From positions 1-18,083 of the forward strand of contig JAKMGS010000022.1 of NCBI GenBank assembly GCA_022424815.1: a stretch of 18,083 bases of DNA, read 5' to 3'. Positions 1 through 6,980 of the stretch are shown piece by piece. The notes under the pieces were generated by a model that saw nothing but the letters and a program-made list of their open reading frames with translations, did not search any database and was not told the DNA's origin. The position numbers and the translations under genes were made by a program. This DNA is from Schleiferiaceae bacterium. GTDB taxonomy: Bacteria; Bacteroidota; Bacteroidia; Flavobacteriales; Schleiferiaceae. The first letter of the stretch is position 1. Every line of letters starts with the position of its first letter.

Positions 1-642
1 CATCTGGTACAACATCAACTTACTCAACAACAATGCATTCTCCGCACTGATTTTGTTCCCCTCATCCGTTCTAACCTGGGCTAGGCTTTGTAAATAGTTG
101 TCCTTTGAAATAGCACCATTCTCGAATAGAATTTCCGTGCGCTTCAAACTTTGAGCCGATGCTCTGAGCTGTCCGTCCGCCACCTCTAGCAGCTGCTGGT
201 TCACGAGAATCTGTAGGTAAGATGAGGCAATGTTTAGGTACACATTATTGGCCAATTCCATTTGCTGGTACATCGCCGCCATGGCATTCATCCGTGCTTG
301 CTGGAGTTGGTACAAATTCCTTCCCCCGTTAAACAGGGTCCAATTACTCGATGCCGTCGAACCCAACGTCTGACGAGACCCCGGTTGACGGGTGTTCGTA
401 ATAGGGTCGATGGTCAAACCAAAATTCCAATAATACCCTCCGTTAAGATTTAGCGTGGGTAAGAAGGCCAATTTGCTCTGATCTTCGTTGATCTCAGCAA
501 GCAGCATATTGTTCTTTCCTCTTTGAATGTCCAAATTATTTGCCTCCGCATGCTCAATACAAGCACTCAGGGACCAAACTTGTTGTGCACTCAATGGAAT
601 GGCACAAACCAGGAATAAGAAAGACAGGATTTTTTTCATCAT
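1..642 (-). CDS. TolC-family outer membrane efflux protein, N-terminal part (cut by window edge)
   Basis: The first 214 residues of a TolC/OEP-type outer membrane channel are present; the remainder lies beyond the left edge. Two ATG codons stand in tandem (642 and 639); I chose the outer one, but either could be used. A Sec signal peptide (KKILSFLFLVCAIPLSA) is followed by the usual OEP opening (WSLSACIEHAEANNLDIQRG), a YYWNFGLTIDPITNTRQPG stretch typical of Bacteroidota TolC proteins, then long helical segments rich in Gln, Leu and Ala. Such trimeric channels work with an inner-membrane pump and a periplasmic adaptor. The gene starts 32 bases after the CxxC protein gene, so it may be cotranscribed with the oxidase operon or may head its own efflux operon outside the window. 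The substrate cannot be told from this fragment. Confidence 0.9.
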   Translation of the reverse strand, partial: MMKKILSFLFLVCAIPLSAQQVWSLSACIEHAEANNLDIQRGKNNMLLAEINEDQSKLAFLPTLNLNGGYYWNFGLTIDPITNTRQPGSRQTLGSTASSNWTLFNGGRNLYQLQQARMNAMAAMYQQMELANNVYLNIASSYLQILVNQQLLEVADGQLRASAQSLKRTEILFENGAISKDNYLQSLAQVRTDEGNKISAENALLLSKLMLYQM

Positions 643-674
643 CTGAGGGTTGGCGGTCTACCCGAAGATACGAC

Positions 675-890
675 CTATTTAGCGGCTTTTTTAGCGCGAT
701 ATAAACGATACGCAATGCCGCTGATGATCAAATATGGAAACAGCATCAAATACATGATTCCATAGTTCAATCCAGCCCCAAAACCTCCATCGTTCGCAGA
801 TTCAGCGACTGCTTTACACATGCTGCACTGTGCATCCGCAACAAAAGGAATGGCCAGAAGAAAAAGAAGGATTAGGGGAAATTTACGCAT
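675..890 (-). CDS. Small CxxC membrane protein at the end of the oxidase operon
   Basis: A 71-residue protein of unknown function. It opens with a hydrophobic segment resembling a signal peptide (MRKFPLILLFLLAIPFVADA), followed at once by Q-CSMC, a CxxC pair that would sit at the outer face of the membrane. A Gly/Asn-rich stretch, one transmembrane helix (YGIMYLMLFPYLIISGIAY) and a basic tail (RLYRAKKAAK) complete it. An in-frame ATG exists upstream at 950, but it lies inside the DUF420 gene; the ATG at 890 overlaps the DUF420 stop as TGATG and gives a sensible signal peptide, so I prefer it. From memory, similar short CxMC proteins occur beside DUF420/SCO genes in other flavobacteria. The position suggests a role in copper or heme delivery or oxidase assembly, but that is inference from context and the CxxC alone. 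Confidence 0.8.
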   Translation of the reverse strand: MRKFPLILLFLLAIPFVADAQCSMCKAVAESANDGGFGAGLNYGIMYLMLFPYLIISGIAYRLYRAKKAAK

Positions 891-1435
891 CAGTAATAAG
901 GTTGCATAAACAGATAAACCATCACCCCGGTTGAAGCCACATACAACCACACCGGGTAAGCAAACTTCACCACTTTCTTGTGGCGTGCAATGTCATTCGT
1001 CCATCCACGATAAATACTAAGCAACGCCAATGGGATGACCGGTACGCTCAAGATGATGTGCGAAATCAAGATGAAGAAGTATACCATTCGAATGGCACCT
1101 TCACCTCCAAATCTAGCGCTCTCATGCGTCATGTGGTAGATGACATAAGAAATCAAAAAGACACTACTCAGCACAAATGCCGAAAGCATGAACGTACGAT
1201 GAAGGCTAATCTTCTTGTTTTTTATAGCAATACCTGCAATAACTAATAGTACAAAAGTGCTCCCGTTTAATACCGCATGGAATAATGGTAGGCTGCTCAG
1301 TTGGCTATTTTCTTCAATGCCCATGGCCGCCTTCCAAGAAGCTGGCATGATCATCAATAATGCTACAGCCACGGGGATAAGAACACTCACAATGGTGATG
1401 GTTCTCATGATCGTTTTTTCCGAGTTGTTACTCAT
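890..1435 (-). CDS. DUF420 family membrane protein (CtaM/YozB-like oxidase maturation factor)
   Basis: 181 residues with about five transmembrane helices, matching the DUF420 family in length and layout. Conserved-looking histidines fall at or near helix ends: H53 (LFHAVLN), H79 (LHRTFM), H101 and H104 (YHMTH), H126 (LISHIIL) and H152. Members of this family include Bacillus YozB and staphylococcal CtaM, the latter reported to be needed for an active aa3-type heme-copper oxidase; that knowledge plus the location between SCO and the CxxC protein supports a role in oxidase maturation, perhaps metal or heme handling. The start codon lies inside the end of the SCO gene (8-base overlap) and the stop overlaps the next start as TGATG, so translation of the three is probably coupled. 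Confidence 0.9.
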   Translation of the reverse strand: MSNNSEKTIMRTITIVSVLIPVAVALLMIMPASWKAAMGIEENSQLSSLPLFHAVLNGSTFVLLVIAGIAIKNKKISLHRTFMLSAFVLSSVFLISYVIYHMTHESARFGGEGAIRMVYFFILISHIILSVPVIPLALLSIYRGWTNDIARHKKVVKFAYPVWLYVASTGVMVYLFMQPYY

Positions 1436-2147
1436 CTTTTGCGTTGTGTTTGTCGCGTTCGTATTCCGCGATTAATACTTTAATGTCGTCTTCCAGGTCA
1501 TTGAGTTGGGTTACTTCTAAAACATCATAAGAACCTACAATGTTCCCAAAATCGTCCGTACGACTTCTAATATACCCGTCCCAGTCTACCAAAATAGCAC
1601 TGGTGCTGTGCAAAAATCCACCCTCTGCCGTTTGATCTTCGAAGGCGTTCAAGTACACTCCTTTTGCCAAATCATAAATGGCCTCTTGATCCCCCGTGAG
1701 GAAGGTCCATTTGGAGGTGCTGTATTTGCGCTCTTGTTGGTATTGCTTAAGCTTTGCCGGTGTATCTTTTGTCGGATCGACGGTGATACTGACTAATTTG
1801 AATTGGTCATACCCCTTAAACCTTTTCTCAATTTCGTTCAAATGGAAGTTCATCGCAGGACAGATGGTGGGACAGGTCGCAAAGAAGAAACTCAACACAT
1901 AGATGTTGGAATCCAAAGAAGCGCGGTTCACGACATTGCTATCCACATCGTATAACTCGAAATCTGGAATGCGATAAGCCACCGTATCAAAGGTGCCGTC
2001 CACTTCCACTACTTCCTCCGGACCTACGTAATCAAGCGTCTGGAAAAACACCTCACTCTGGCCGTACACAAAAAAGAGATAAAGCAACGCGGGCAGCACT
2101 AATACACTTATTAGTACTGCCCGGTTGAATAGGGATTTATTTGCCAT
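1428..2147 (-). CDS. SCO1/SenC family copper chaperone for cytochrome c oxidase
   Basis: 239 residues: an N-terminal membrane anchor (about residues 9-28) and a thioredoxin-like domain facing the periplasm. The copper-binding motif is clear: CPTIC (C92 and C96) after a YVLSFFFAT strand, with the partner histidine H180 in GGFLHSTS. The VDPTKDTP motif after the SITVDP strand is another family hallmark. SCO proteins deliver copper to, or reduce the cysteines of, the CuA centre in oxidase subunit II. The start overlaps the subunit IV stop by one base (TAATG) and the end overlaps the DUF420 start by eight bases. Subunit II itself is not in this window. Confidence 0.96.
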   Translation of the reverse strand: MANKSLFNRAVLISVLVLPALLYLFFVYGQSEVFFQTLDYVGPEEVVEVDGTFDTVAYRIPDFELYDVDSNVVNRASLDSNIYVLSFFFATCPTICPAMNFHLNEIEKRFKGYDQFKLVSITVDPTKDTPAKLKQYQQERKYSTSKWTFLTGDQEAIYDLAKGVYLNAFEDQTAEGGFLHSTSAILVDWDGYIRSRTDDFGNIVGSYDVLEVTQLNDLEDDIKVLIAEYERDKHNAKDE

Positions 2148-2455
2148 TACTGAAACAAGTATGAACCTTCAGTGAGCAAGATAAAAGTCAAATACGGGAT
2201 GAGAATCAATGTCGGCAAGTACAAAGAGTACTTCATTGCCTTGTTCTCAAACTTTACGTGCATAAACACCTGTACGATGTATGCCGCTTTAAAAATGGTA
2301 AGGATGAGGAAGACGTAGTTCAAGATTGACGTTCCAGCTACCTGGGTCAACATGAATTCCGGCTTGATAATACCCAACACTACTTCAACAGTAGTGACAA
2401 TCAAAAGGATCCAGAATACTTTCCAAATCCACCAAGTTCCATTGTGTTCTGCCAT
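2147..2455 (-). CDS. Cytochrome c oxidase subunit IV family protein
   Basis: A 102-residue protein with three transmembrane helices (about residues 10-30, 44-64 and 73-95), the size and layout of the bacterial subunit IV (CtaF/CyoD-like, COX4_pro type) family. The loop motif FMHVKFE between helices 2 and 3 is characteristic. The reading frame extends upstream to 2503 without a stop, but that extension overlaps the subunit III gene; the ATG at 2455, 11 bases after the subunit III stop, yields MAEHNGTWWIWKVFW, a normal start for this family. The protein is an accessory subunit thought to stabilise the oxidase rather than take part in electron transfer. It overlaps the SCO start by one base. Confidence 0.93.
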   Translation of the reverse strand: MAEHNGTWWIWKVFWILLIVTTVEVVLGIIKPEFMLTQVAGTSILNYVFLILTIFKAAYIVQVFMHVKFENKAMKYSLYLPTLILIPYLTFILLTEGSYLFQ

Positions 2456-2466
2456 GACGGTATGTT

Positions 2467-3384
2467 TTAGACGAGATAGAAGAATGTAAATACGAATACC
2501 CAAACAAGGTCAACGAAGTGCCAATACAAACCAACCTTCTCTACCATGCGGTAATGTCCTCTACGCTCGTAGGTTCCTAGTAGAATGTTGTAGAAAATCA
2601 CAAAGTTGATCACTACCCCAGAGAATACGTGGAATCCGTGGAAACCAGTGATAAAGAAGAAGAAGTTCGCGAACTGCTTGCGGCCGTACTCGTTGTGAGT
2701 CATGTTCGCACCTTGTACGATATCGCCTTGCTCCAAGAAGTTTACAGAAGCGACATGGTCAAATTTCTCACCCGCCTTTCCTGGCTCTTGTAAGTAGTAG
2801 GTAGTGTTGGCCTTCAATGCGCTTAGTACCTCTTCCTTTGTAAAGGTCTCGCCATGGTTGCTGGCGTGGCCGTTTTCCATGCCGTGTACTAGTTGACTGA
2901 AGCTCAAACGCTCTCCTTCTTCATTGTATACGTGCAAAATTTCTGCGTGATCCGTTTCGATGGCGCCGCTATCACCTGAAATGAAGTGGTACCACTCCCA
3001 AGCTTGAGAACCCACGAAGATTAAACCTCCGATAATGGTCAACAGCATCCAGTTTGTCACTGCACCACGGTTCATTTTTTCACCTGCATTTACAGCCAAA
3101 ACCATCGTTACAGAAGACATGATCAGAATAAATGTCATCAATGCAACGTAGAGCAATGGTTGGTCGCCTTCAATTCCTGGAAAGTGTGTAAACACATTCT
3201 CAGCGATAGGCCAAGTTTTTTCATACTTGAAACGCATCAAGCCATAAGCAGTCAAGAATCCTGAGAAGGTTAATGCATCAGAAAGCAAGAAAAACCACAT
3301 CATTAGTTTTCCATAGCGAGCACCTAGAGGTCTAGAGGAACCGCCCCAGTGGTTTTCTTCCTTCATTTCAGCGGTCGAAGCCAT
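2467..3384 (-). CDS. Cytochrome c oxidase subunit III with a large internal insert
   Basis: A 305-residue subunit III homologue. Helices resembling the family lie at about 27-50, 78-99 and 112-130; after EWYHFI comes a hydrophilic insert (about 136-236), then FFFFITGFHGFHVFSG and the closing YWHFVDLVWVFVF, both textbook subunit III motifs. Ordinary small bacterial subunits III have only a short loop where the insert sits. The insert is acidic and carries several histidines (H146, H151, H167, H173, H177, H210, H230) but no cysteine. Flavobacterial subunits III with an extended segment here are, as far as I recall, common, so this is probably a lineage trait rather than a defect. The gene follows the shorter subunit III by 29 bases and belongs to the same transcript. 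Confidence 0.95.
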   Translation of the reverse strand: MASTAEMKEENHWGGSSRPLGARYGKLMMWFFLLSDALTFSGFLTAYGLMRFKYEKTWPIAENVFTHFPGIEGDQPLLYVALMTFILIMSSVTMVLAVNAGEKMNRGAVTNWMLLTIIGGLIFVGSQAWEWYHFISGDSGAIETDHAEILHVYNEEGERLSFSQLVHGMENGHASNHGETFTKEEVLSALKANTTYYLQEPGKAGEKFDHVASVNFLEQGDIVQGANMTHNEYGRKQFANFFFFITGFHGFHVFSGVVINFVIFYNILLGTYERRGHYRMVEKVGLYWHFVDLVWVFVFTFFYLV

Positions 3385-3413
3385 AACGGATAGTTTTCAA
3401 AGTTTGAGCAAAT

Positions 3414-3992
3414 TTAACGCATAACGCTTAAAAAGACATACAAATACACCCACAATAGGTCTACAAAATGCCAATAAATAGCAGTGAGGTCTACACCATG
3501 GTAATCCTCAACAGAATAACGCCCTCTTAATGAGCGAATAAGTGTTCTAATCAACGCAATAATTCCACCCAAAACGTGGGCAGCATGGAAGATGAAAATC
3601 GCGTATACCCAAGAGCCAGAAGGGTGCGATTGTGCTCCGGCAAAAATGATGTTCTCCGCCATTAATTGGCCCCAAGCTTCCGCTTGTAACCACATGAAGA
3701 GGAGCCCTAAAATCAGTACCGCAGCCAATGAAGACGTAAGGATTTTTGCGTTCCCTTTACTGAAGGCGCGCTTGCCCCACCAAAAAATAGCCGATGATAA
3801 TAGCATCACGATGGTGCTGTACATAAAAGCTGGTGGCAATGCGAAGGTGATCCATTGCTCATTCGCGACCAAAGTAGTTCGACTCACGACGTACCCTGAA
3901 GTCATGCCCGCAAAGGCCATGATAATACTACCAATACCTATCCACAATAGTGGCTTTGAAGCTCTCTTTCTTTGTTGTTGAAGCGTTTCCAT
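3414..3992 (-). CDS. Cytochrome c oxidase subunit III, short paralogue
   Basis: A 192-residue subunit III protein with five predicted helices. It carries FMWLQAEAWGQL (compare the QaxE motif of the family), IFIFHAAHVLGG (the HxxHV motif) and IYWHFVDLLWVYLYVFL near the end. It lacks the insert seen in its downstream paralogue and lacks the first two helices of mitochondrial subunit III, as is normal for bacterial caa3-type enzymes. Tandem subunit III genes are a recurring arrangement in Bacteroidota; whether both enter one oxidase or serve different ones cannot be told here. Its ATG overlaps the cyoE stop by one base (TAATG), implying translational coupling. Confidence 0.95.
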   Translation of the reverse strand: METLQQQRKRASKPLLWIGIGSIIMAFAGMTSGYVVSRTTLVANEQWITFALPPAFMYSTIVMLLSSAIFWWGKRAFSKGNAKILTSSLAAVLILGLLFMWLQAEAWGQLMAENIIFAGAQSHPSGSWVYAIFIFHAAHVLGGIIALIRTLIRSLRGRYSVEDYHGVDLTAIYWHFVDLLWVYLYVFLSVMR

Positions 3993-4888
3993 TAAATAAA
4001 TCGGTCAATGATATAAATGATCTGCATTCCAGTGAGATAACCAATACTACTAAACATTAGTTTTCGGGCTACCTTATCTTCTCCGTCGTTGAGCAGTGCA
4101 AAAGCTTGACGCAACACCCACAGTCCTAATGCTCCAACCAATGCAGCCCCTACAGGCGACAAGGTCAATTCACCGGTAATTCCGAAGGCCGGCAATACCC
4201 CTACGGCGATCATCCAAAGGGTGTAGACGATGATGAACAGTTGCGAACTGCGGTCCTTATGTCTCGATGGGAGCAGGTAATATCCTGCTTTGGCGTAATC
4301 ATCATAAGAGAACCAAGCGATGGCCCAGAAATGAGGGAATTGCCAAAAAAACTGCTGCGCGAAAAGCGTCCCCGTTTCAATGTCAAAATCATTTCGAGCG
4401 GCAACCCAACCGAGCATATATGGAATAGCTCCTGGGAAGGCCCCCACGAAAACCGCCATGGGCGTTCTAGCTTTTAACGGCGTATACACTACCGCGTATA
4501 GCACGACACTCAATGCACCGAAATACGCCGTCATTGGATTGATGTAGTACAAAGCATTGAGGCCGACCAGCAATAACACCAATGAAACCATCCAAGCCTG
4601 ACGCATGCTCAAAGTACCCAATGGCAAAGGACGATTCTTCGTGCGATTCATCAATGCATCACGGTCCTTCTCATACATTTGATTCAATGCATTCGAGGCC
4701 GCCACCACAGTAATTCCACCAATGATTAGGAGAATGAAGTGGGTCCAATTAAATGTGGTAAAACCAAGGATATACCCAGCTACTGAAGAAAACACTACCG
4801 AGGTACTCAAGCGAAGTTTGCCTAGGCGAATGACCTCCTTGATAAAGGAAGTTTCTGCAGATGTAGTGAGTGTATTAGGGGGCATCAT
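3992..4888 (-). CDS. cyoE: Protoheme IX farnesyltransferase (heme O synthase)
   Basis: A UbiA-superfamily prenyltransferase (CyoE/CtaB) that transfers a farnesyl group to heme B, giving heme O for heme-copper oxidases. With the ATG at 4888 it has 298 residues, the normal length. The first Asp-rich motif is intact (SNALNQMYEKDRDALMNRTK, about residues 65-84, followed by NRPLP), the YTPLKARTP loop is present, and the second motif region FPHFWAIAWFSYDDYAKAG is clear; about eight or nine hydrophobic helices follow family layout. The frame can be extended nine bases to a TTG at 4897, but the paired ATG codons at 4888/4885 are better starts. It heads the tightly packed oxidase accessory genes, 40 bases after cysQ. 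Confidence 0.96.
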   Translation of the reverse strand: MMPPNTLTTSAETSFIKEVIRLGKLRLSTSVVFSSVAGYILGFTTFNWTHFILLIIGGITVVAASNALNQMYEKDRDALMNRTKNRPLPLGTLSMRQAWMVSLVLLLVGLNALYYINPMTAYFGALSVVLYAVVYTPLKARTPMAVFVGAFPGAIPYMLGWVAARNDFDIETGTLFAQQFFWQFPHFWAIAWFSYDDYAKAGYYLLPSRHKDRSSQLFIIVYTLWMIAVGVLPAFGITGELTLSPVGAALVGALGLWVLRQAFALLNDGEDKVARKLMFSSIGYLTGMQIIYIIDRFI

Positions 4889-4894
4889 GAGGTG

Positions 4895-4902
4895 CAAAGA
4901 TA
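4895..4902 (-). promoter_or_regulatory. Possible -7 promoter element before cyoE
   Basis: The minus strand reads TATCTTTG, an exact match to the Bacteroidota -7 consensus TAnnTTTG, and lies only six bases before the cyoE ATG at 4888. Transcription starting from it would give a nearly leaderless message. No TTG is seen at the expected -33 distance, so the match may be chance and cyoE may instead be read from the cysQ side. Confidence 0.3.
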
Positions 4903-4928
4903 CTACCTGAAAAGGGAATCAGTAAGCA

Positions 4929-5726
4929 CTAGAGTACGATAAAATGTGGGTTCAATAAGTTCTCTTTATTGTACAGTAATGGCGTGCGCTCATCCTTAGT
5001 CACCATCTGGAAACCAGCCGCTTCCACGACCGCCTGTCCTGCTGCGGTATCCCACTCCATAGTAGGCGCAAAACGTGGATATACATCTGCCAAACCTTCA
5101 GCAACCATACACATTTTTAGACTCGAACCCTTACTCATGATTTCCACCGTGCCATGCTCTTGGCGGTATTGCTCTAAGAAATCCGAAGTCTCCTCGTTCA
5201 TGTGAGATCTCGAACCTACTGCTGTAAAAGGTCGATCCATAGCTACTGGTAAAGCAGCCCCTCCATCAAGGTCGCTTTGGGTAAGTGTAGCACCCGCATC
5301 GAAATGGTATTTCTTCGCTCCTTGACCCACTACACCTAAATAGAGTTCTCCAGTTACAGGCACATATACCGCCCCCAAAACCGGGGCACCGTCTTGAACC
5401 AAAGCGACATTCACTGTGAACTCGCCATTGCGTTTGATGAATTCCTTTGTTCCGTCGAGGGGATCGACGATCCACATGGTACTAATGTCCTTACGGTCCG
5501 AATATTCCATGTGCTTACCTTCCTCACTCAACACCCAATAGCTAGTCTTATTCAGCTGCTCCATGATGGCGGCATTGCTTTTCAAGTCCGCTTGGGTCAA
5601 GGGGCTATCGTCGCCCTTGATCTCTACTTGAGTTTCTTCATTGTTATACACATCAAGAATGGCGGCACCGCCGTCCAACGCTGCTTGAGCAGCAATAAGC
5701 TTGTTTGTTTGGAGGTCTATAGACAT
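4929..5726 (-). CDS. cysQ: 3'(2'),5'-bisphosphate nucleotidase (CysQ)
   Basis: A 265-residue member of the inositol monophosphatase fold family. Metal-site motifs are all visible: SPLTQAD (residues 41-47), SEEGK (67-71), WIVDPLDGTKEFIKRNGEF (85-103, with D88 and D91) and EWDTAAGQAVVEAAG (224-238, with D226). The DGTKEFIKRNGEFTVNVAL run is the CysQ signature rather than that of generic inositol monophosphatases. The enzyme hydrolyses 3'-phosphoadenosine 5'-phosphate (PAP) to AMP, clearing the by-product of sulfate assimilation or sulfotransfer. No sulfate assimilation gene is beside it here. It sits between a terminator upstream (5742-5770) and cyoE downstream with a 40-base gap, so it may lead the oxidase transcript; functional linkage is not evident. 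Confidence 0.94.
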   Translation of the reverse strand: MSIDLQTNKLIAAQAALDGGAAILDVYNNEETQVEIKGDDSPLTQADLKSNAAIMEQLNKTSYWVLSEEGKHMEYSDRKDISTMWIVDPLDGTKEFIKRNGEFTVNVALVQDGAPVLGAVYVPVTGELYLGVVGQGAKKYHFDAGATLTQSDLDGGAALPVAMDRPFTAVGSRSHMNEETSDFLEQYRQEHGTVEIMSKGSSLKMCMVAEGLADVYPRFAPTMEWDTAAGQAVVEAAGFQMVTKDERTPLLYNKENLLNPHFIVL

Positions 5727-5741
5727 GATGGACTATGTACT

Positions 5742-5770
5742 AAAAACAAAACCCGGGCAACGCCCGGGCT
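5742..5770 (-). terminator. Intrinsic terminator after the second anchored tonB
   Basis: Read on the minus strand, a 7-bp GC-only stem (GCCCGGG... arms at 5762-5768 and 5752-5758) with a three-base loop is followed by GTTTTGTTTTT-like T-rich sequence (5742-5751). It begins 20 bases after the tonB stop codon and ends 15 bases before the cysQ start, so it separates the sprA-tonB block from cysQ. Confidence 0.85.
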
Positions 5771-5788
5771 CTGAAGAAATTCTTTTGA

Positions 5789-6496
5789 TTATTGCAATCT
5801 CGCGTTGATCGGCACCGTGTACTGCATACGTACAGGCTTACCGCGCTGTTTTGCCGGGGTAAACTTAGGCAACAACTTGATCACGCGAATGGCCTCATCA
5901 TCGATGAGCTTATCCACTCCACGTGCAATGGTTACATTGCTCACTTTACCGTTCTTCTCAATAACGAAGTTCACATATACTTTCCCTTGGATACCCATTT
6001 GACGGGCCAATTCTGGGAAGTCAAACTCCTTACCGATGTGCTTCATGATGTTTTGGTTGAAACACATGAATTTCTCGTCTTCGGTAGCCAAGTTCTCACA
6101 ACCTGGGTAAATAGGCTTGTTCTCAACAACCGCAAAGTTGAAGATCTCATCCTCTTCTTCTGGAACTTCTTCAACGATCTCGATAACCTCGCTCTCGTCG
6201 GTTTCCGTAGATTCGAATTCAACCTCTTCGATCTCCAAATCATCTTCCACGATTTGAATTACCTCTGGCGGTGCCGGTGGAGGTGGTGGAGGTGGCGGAG
6301 GTGGCGTACGGTTAGTAATGATGGCGATTTCATCTTCATCATCGTATGACATTTTACCCAAATCACCAGGGCCGCTTTCGTATGACTTAAGCTCTAAAAA
6401 GAACAAAGTCATGGCAAGCGAAGCAGTCAAACCGATCAATAAGAAGAGACTCTTCTTATTTTCCGCATCTGCTTTTGTTGTCTTTCTTGCTTTCAT
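5789..6496 (-). CDS. TonB-family energy transducer with poly-proline and acidic spacer
   Basis: A 235-residue TonB. A short basic cytoplasmic tail (MKARKTTKADAENKK) precedes one membrane helix (about 16-36). The periplasmic linker contains ten consecutive prolines (P65-P74, then APP) and a strongly acidic run (about 84-118) instead of the Lys-Pro repeats of enterobacterial TonB. The C-terminal TonB domain (about 121-235) has PIYPGCEN...CFNQNIMKHI with C133 and C145, GKVYVNFVIEKNGKV, and LLPKFTPAKQRGKPVRMQY. TonB couples the ExbB/ExbD proton channel to TonB-dependent outer membrane receptors. The linker is short, so reach across the periplasm may depend on the rigid proline and acidic stretches. 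The 63-base gap upstream (6497-6559) holds only a weak promoter-like match (TACTTTTA, 6527-6534). Confidence 0.93.
   Translation of the reverse strand: MKARKTTKADAENKKSLFLLIGLTASLAMTLFFLELKSYESGPGDLGKMSYDDEDEIAIITNRTPPPPPPPPPPAPPEVIQIVEDDLEIEEVEFESTETDESEVIEIVEEVPEEEDEIFNFAVVENKPIYPGCENLATEDEKFMCFNQNIMKHIGKEFDFPELARQMGIQGKVYVNFVIEKNGKVSNVTIARGVDKLIDDEAIRVIKLLPKFTPAKQRGKPVRMQYTVPINARLQ
6266..6304. repeat. Proline-codon triplet repeat inside tonB
   Basis: The + strand shows an almost uninterrupted series of GGN triplets (minus-strand CCN codons) encoding P10-A-P-P. Codons alternate CCA, CCT, CCG, so it is not a perfect microsatellite, but the length could still vary by in-frame slippage. Confidence 0.7.
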
Positions 6497-6559
6497 GAAC
6501 TCGAACTATTGAGGCGCTAAAATAACTAAAAGTATCGGTCGCGCAATATCAAATTAGGG

Positions 6560-6976
6560 TCAATTACGGGTAAACATAACGGGTACAACCATGCTCACCG
6601 GAGCAGCCTCTCCATCTACAGTCCCTGGACTAATGGGATCTGGTAGAGTACGCATAGCACGCAATGCTTCCTCCTTGGCCAAATCATCATATGACCGCAG
6701 GCTATTGACCTCAGCTAAATGTCCAGTAGCGTCAAATTTTAACTCAACGAACACCTTTCCATTTTCCTTCAGCCCTTCCGGCCAATGCAGCTCATTCATC
6801 AAGTGATTCATCACAAATCTGTTGAAGCAAACCTGTTGCTCGCTTTGATCGCCCTGAATGTGTGTGCAAGTTTCGAACACAGGCAAGGTCTGTGTAACAG
6901 AAATATGGGTAGACTGCGCCATTAAAGGCAATGACAATGATAAAAAAGCCGATGCTATTAGTGAACGGATCAACAT
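6560..6976 (-). CDS. Small secreted TonB-C-terminal-domain protein without membrane anchor
   Basis: A 138-residue protein with a cleavable-looking signal peptide (MLIRSLIASAFLSLSLPLMA, cleavage before QSTH) followed directly by a divergent TonB C-terminal domain. The family landmarks shared with its two neighbours are LPVFETC (C37), VCFNRFVMNHL (C50), GKVFVELKFDATG and KEEALRAMRTLPD, though the last strand (GEAAPVSMVVPVMF) replaces the usual KPVRMxYxxPI. There is no cytoplasmic tail, persistent membrane helix or proline linker, so it cannot receive energy from ExbB/ExbD in the classical way. It may be a free periplasmic domain, a decoy or partner of the flanking TonBs, or a degenerate duplicate. 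It starts four bases after the stop of the preceding tonB and is surely cotranscribed. Confidence 0.85.
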   Translation of the reverse strand: MLIRSLIASAFLSLSLPLMAQSTHISVTQTLPVFETCTHIQGDQSEQQVCFNRFVMNHLMNELHWPEGLKENGKVFVELKFDATGHLAEVNSLRSYDDLAKEEALRAMRTLPDPISPGTVDGEAAPVSMVVPVMFTRN

Positions 6977-6980
6977 GCGT

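Noticed and set aside
675..950. Longer 91-residue form of the CxxC protein
   Set aside because: The extra 20 residues overlap DUF420 and would bury the signal-like helix; the ATG at 890 overlapping the DUF420 stop fits better.
2456..2503. N-terminal extension of subunit IV
   Set aside because: It overlaps the end of subunit III and does not resemble the family; the ATG at 2455 does.
3414..4888. Possible separate plus-strand genes in the oxidase region (for example 3592-3981)
   Set aside because: They lie opposite well-identified subunit III and cyoE genes and show no independent motif.
6266..6304. GGN triplet series considered as a CRISPR or noncoding repeat
   Set aside because: It is in frame as poly-proline codons of tonB; there are no spacers.
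5792..6349. 185-codon open frame on the + strand opposite tonB
   Set aside because: Antisense to a clear TonB gene; its Trp/Arg-rich end is simply the reverse reading of the proline repeat.
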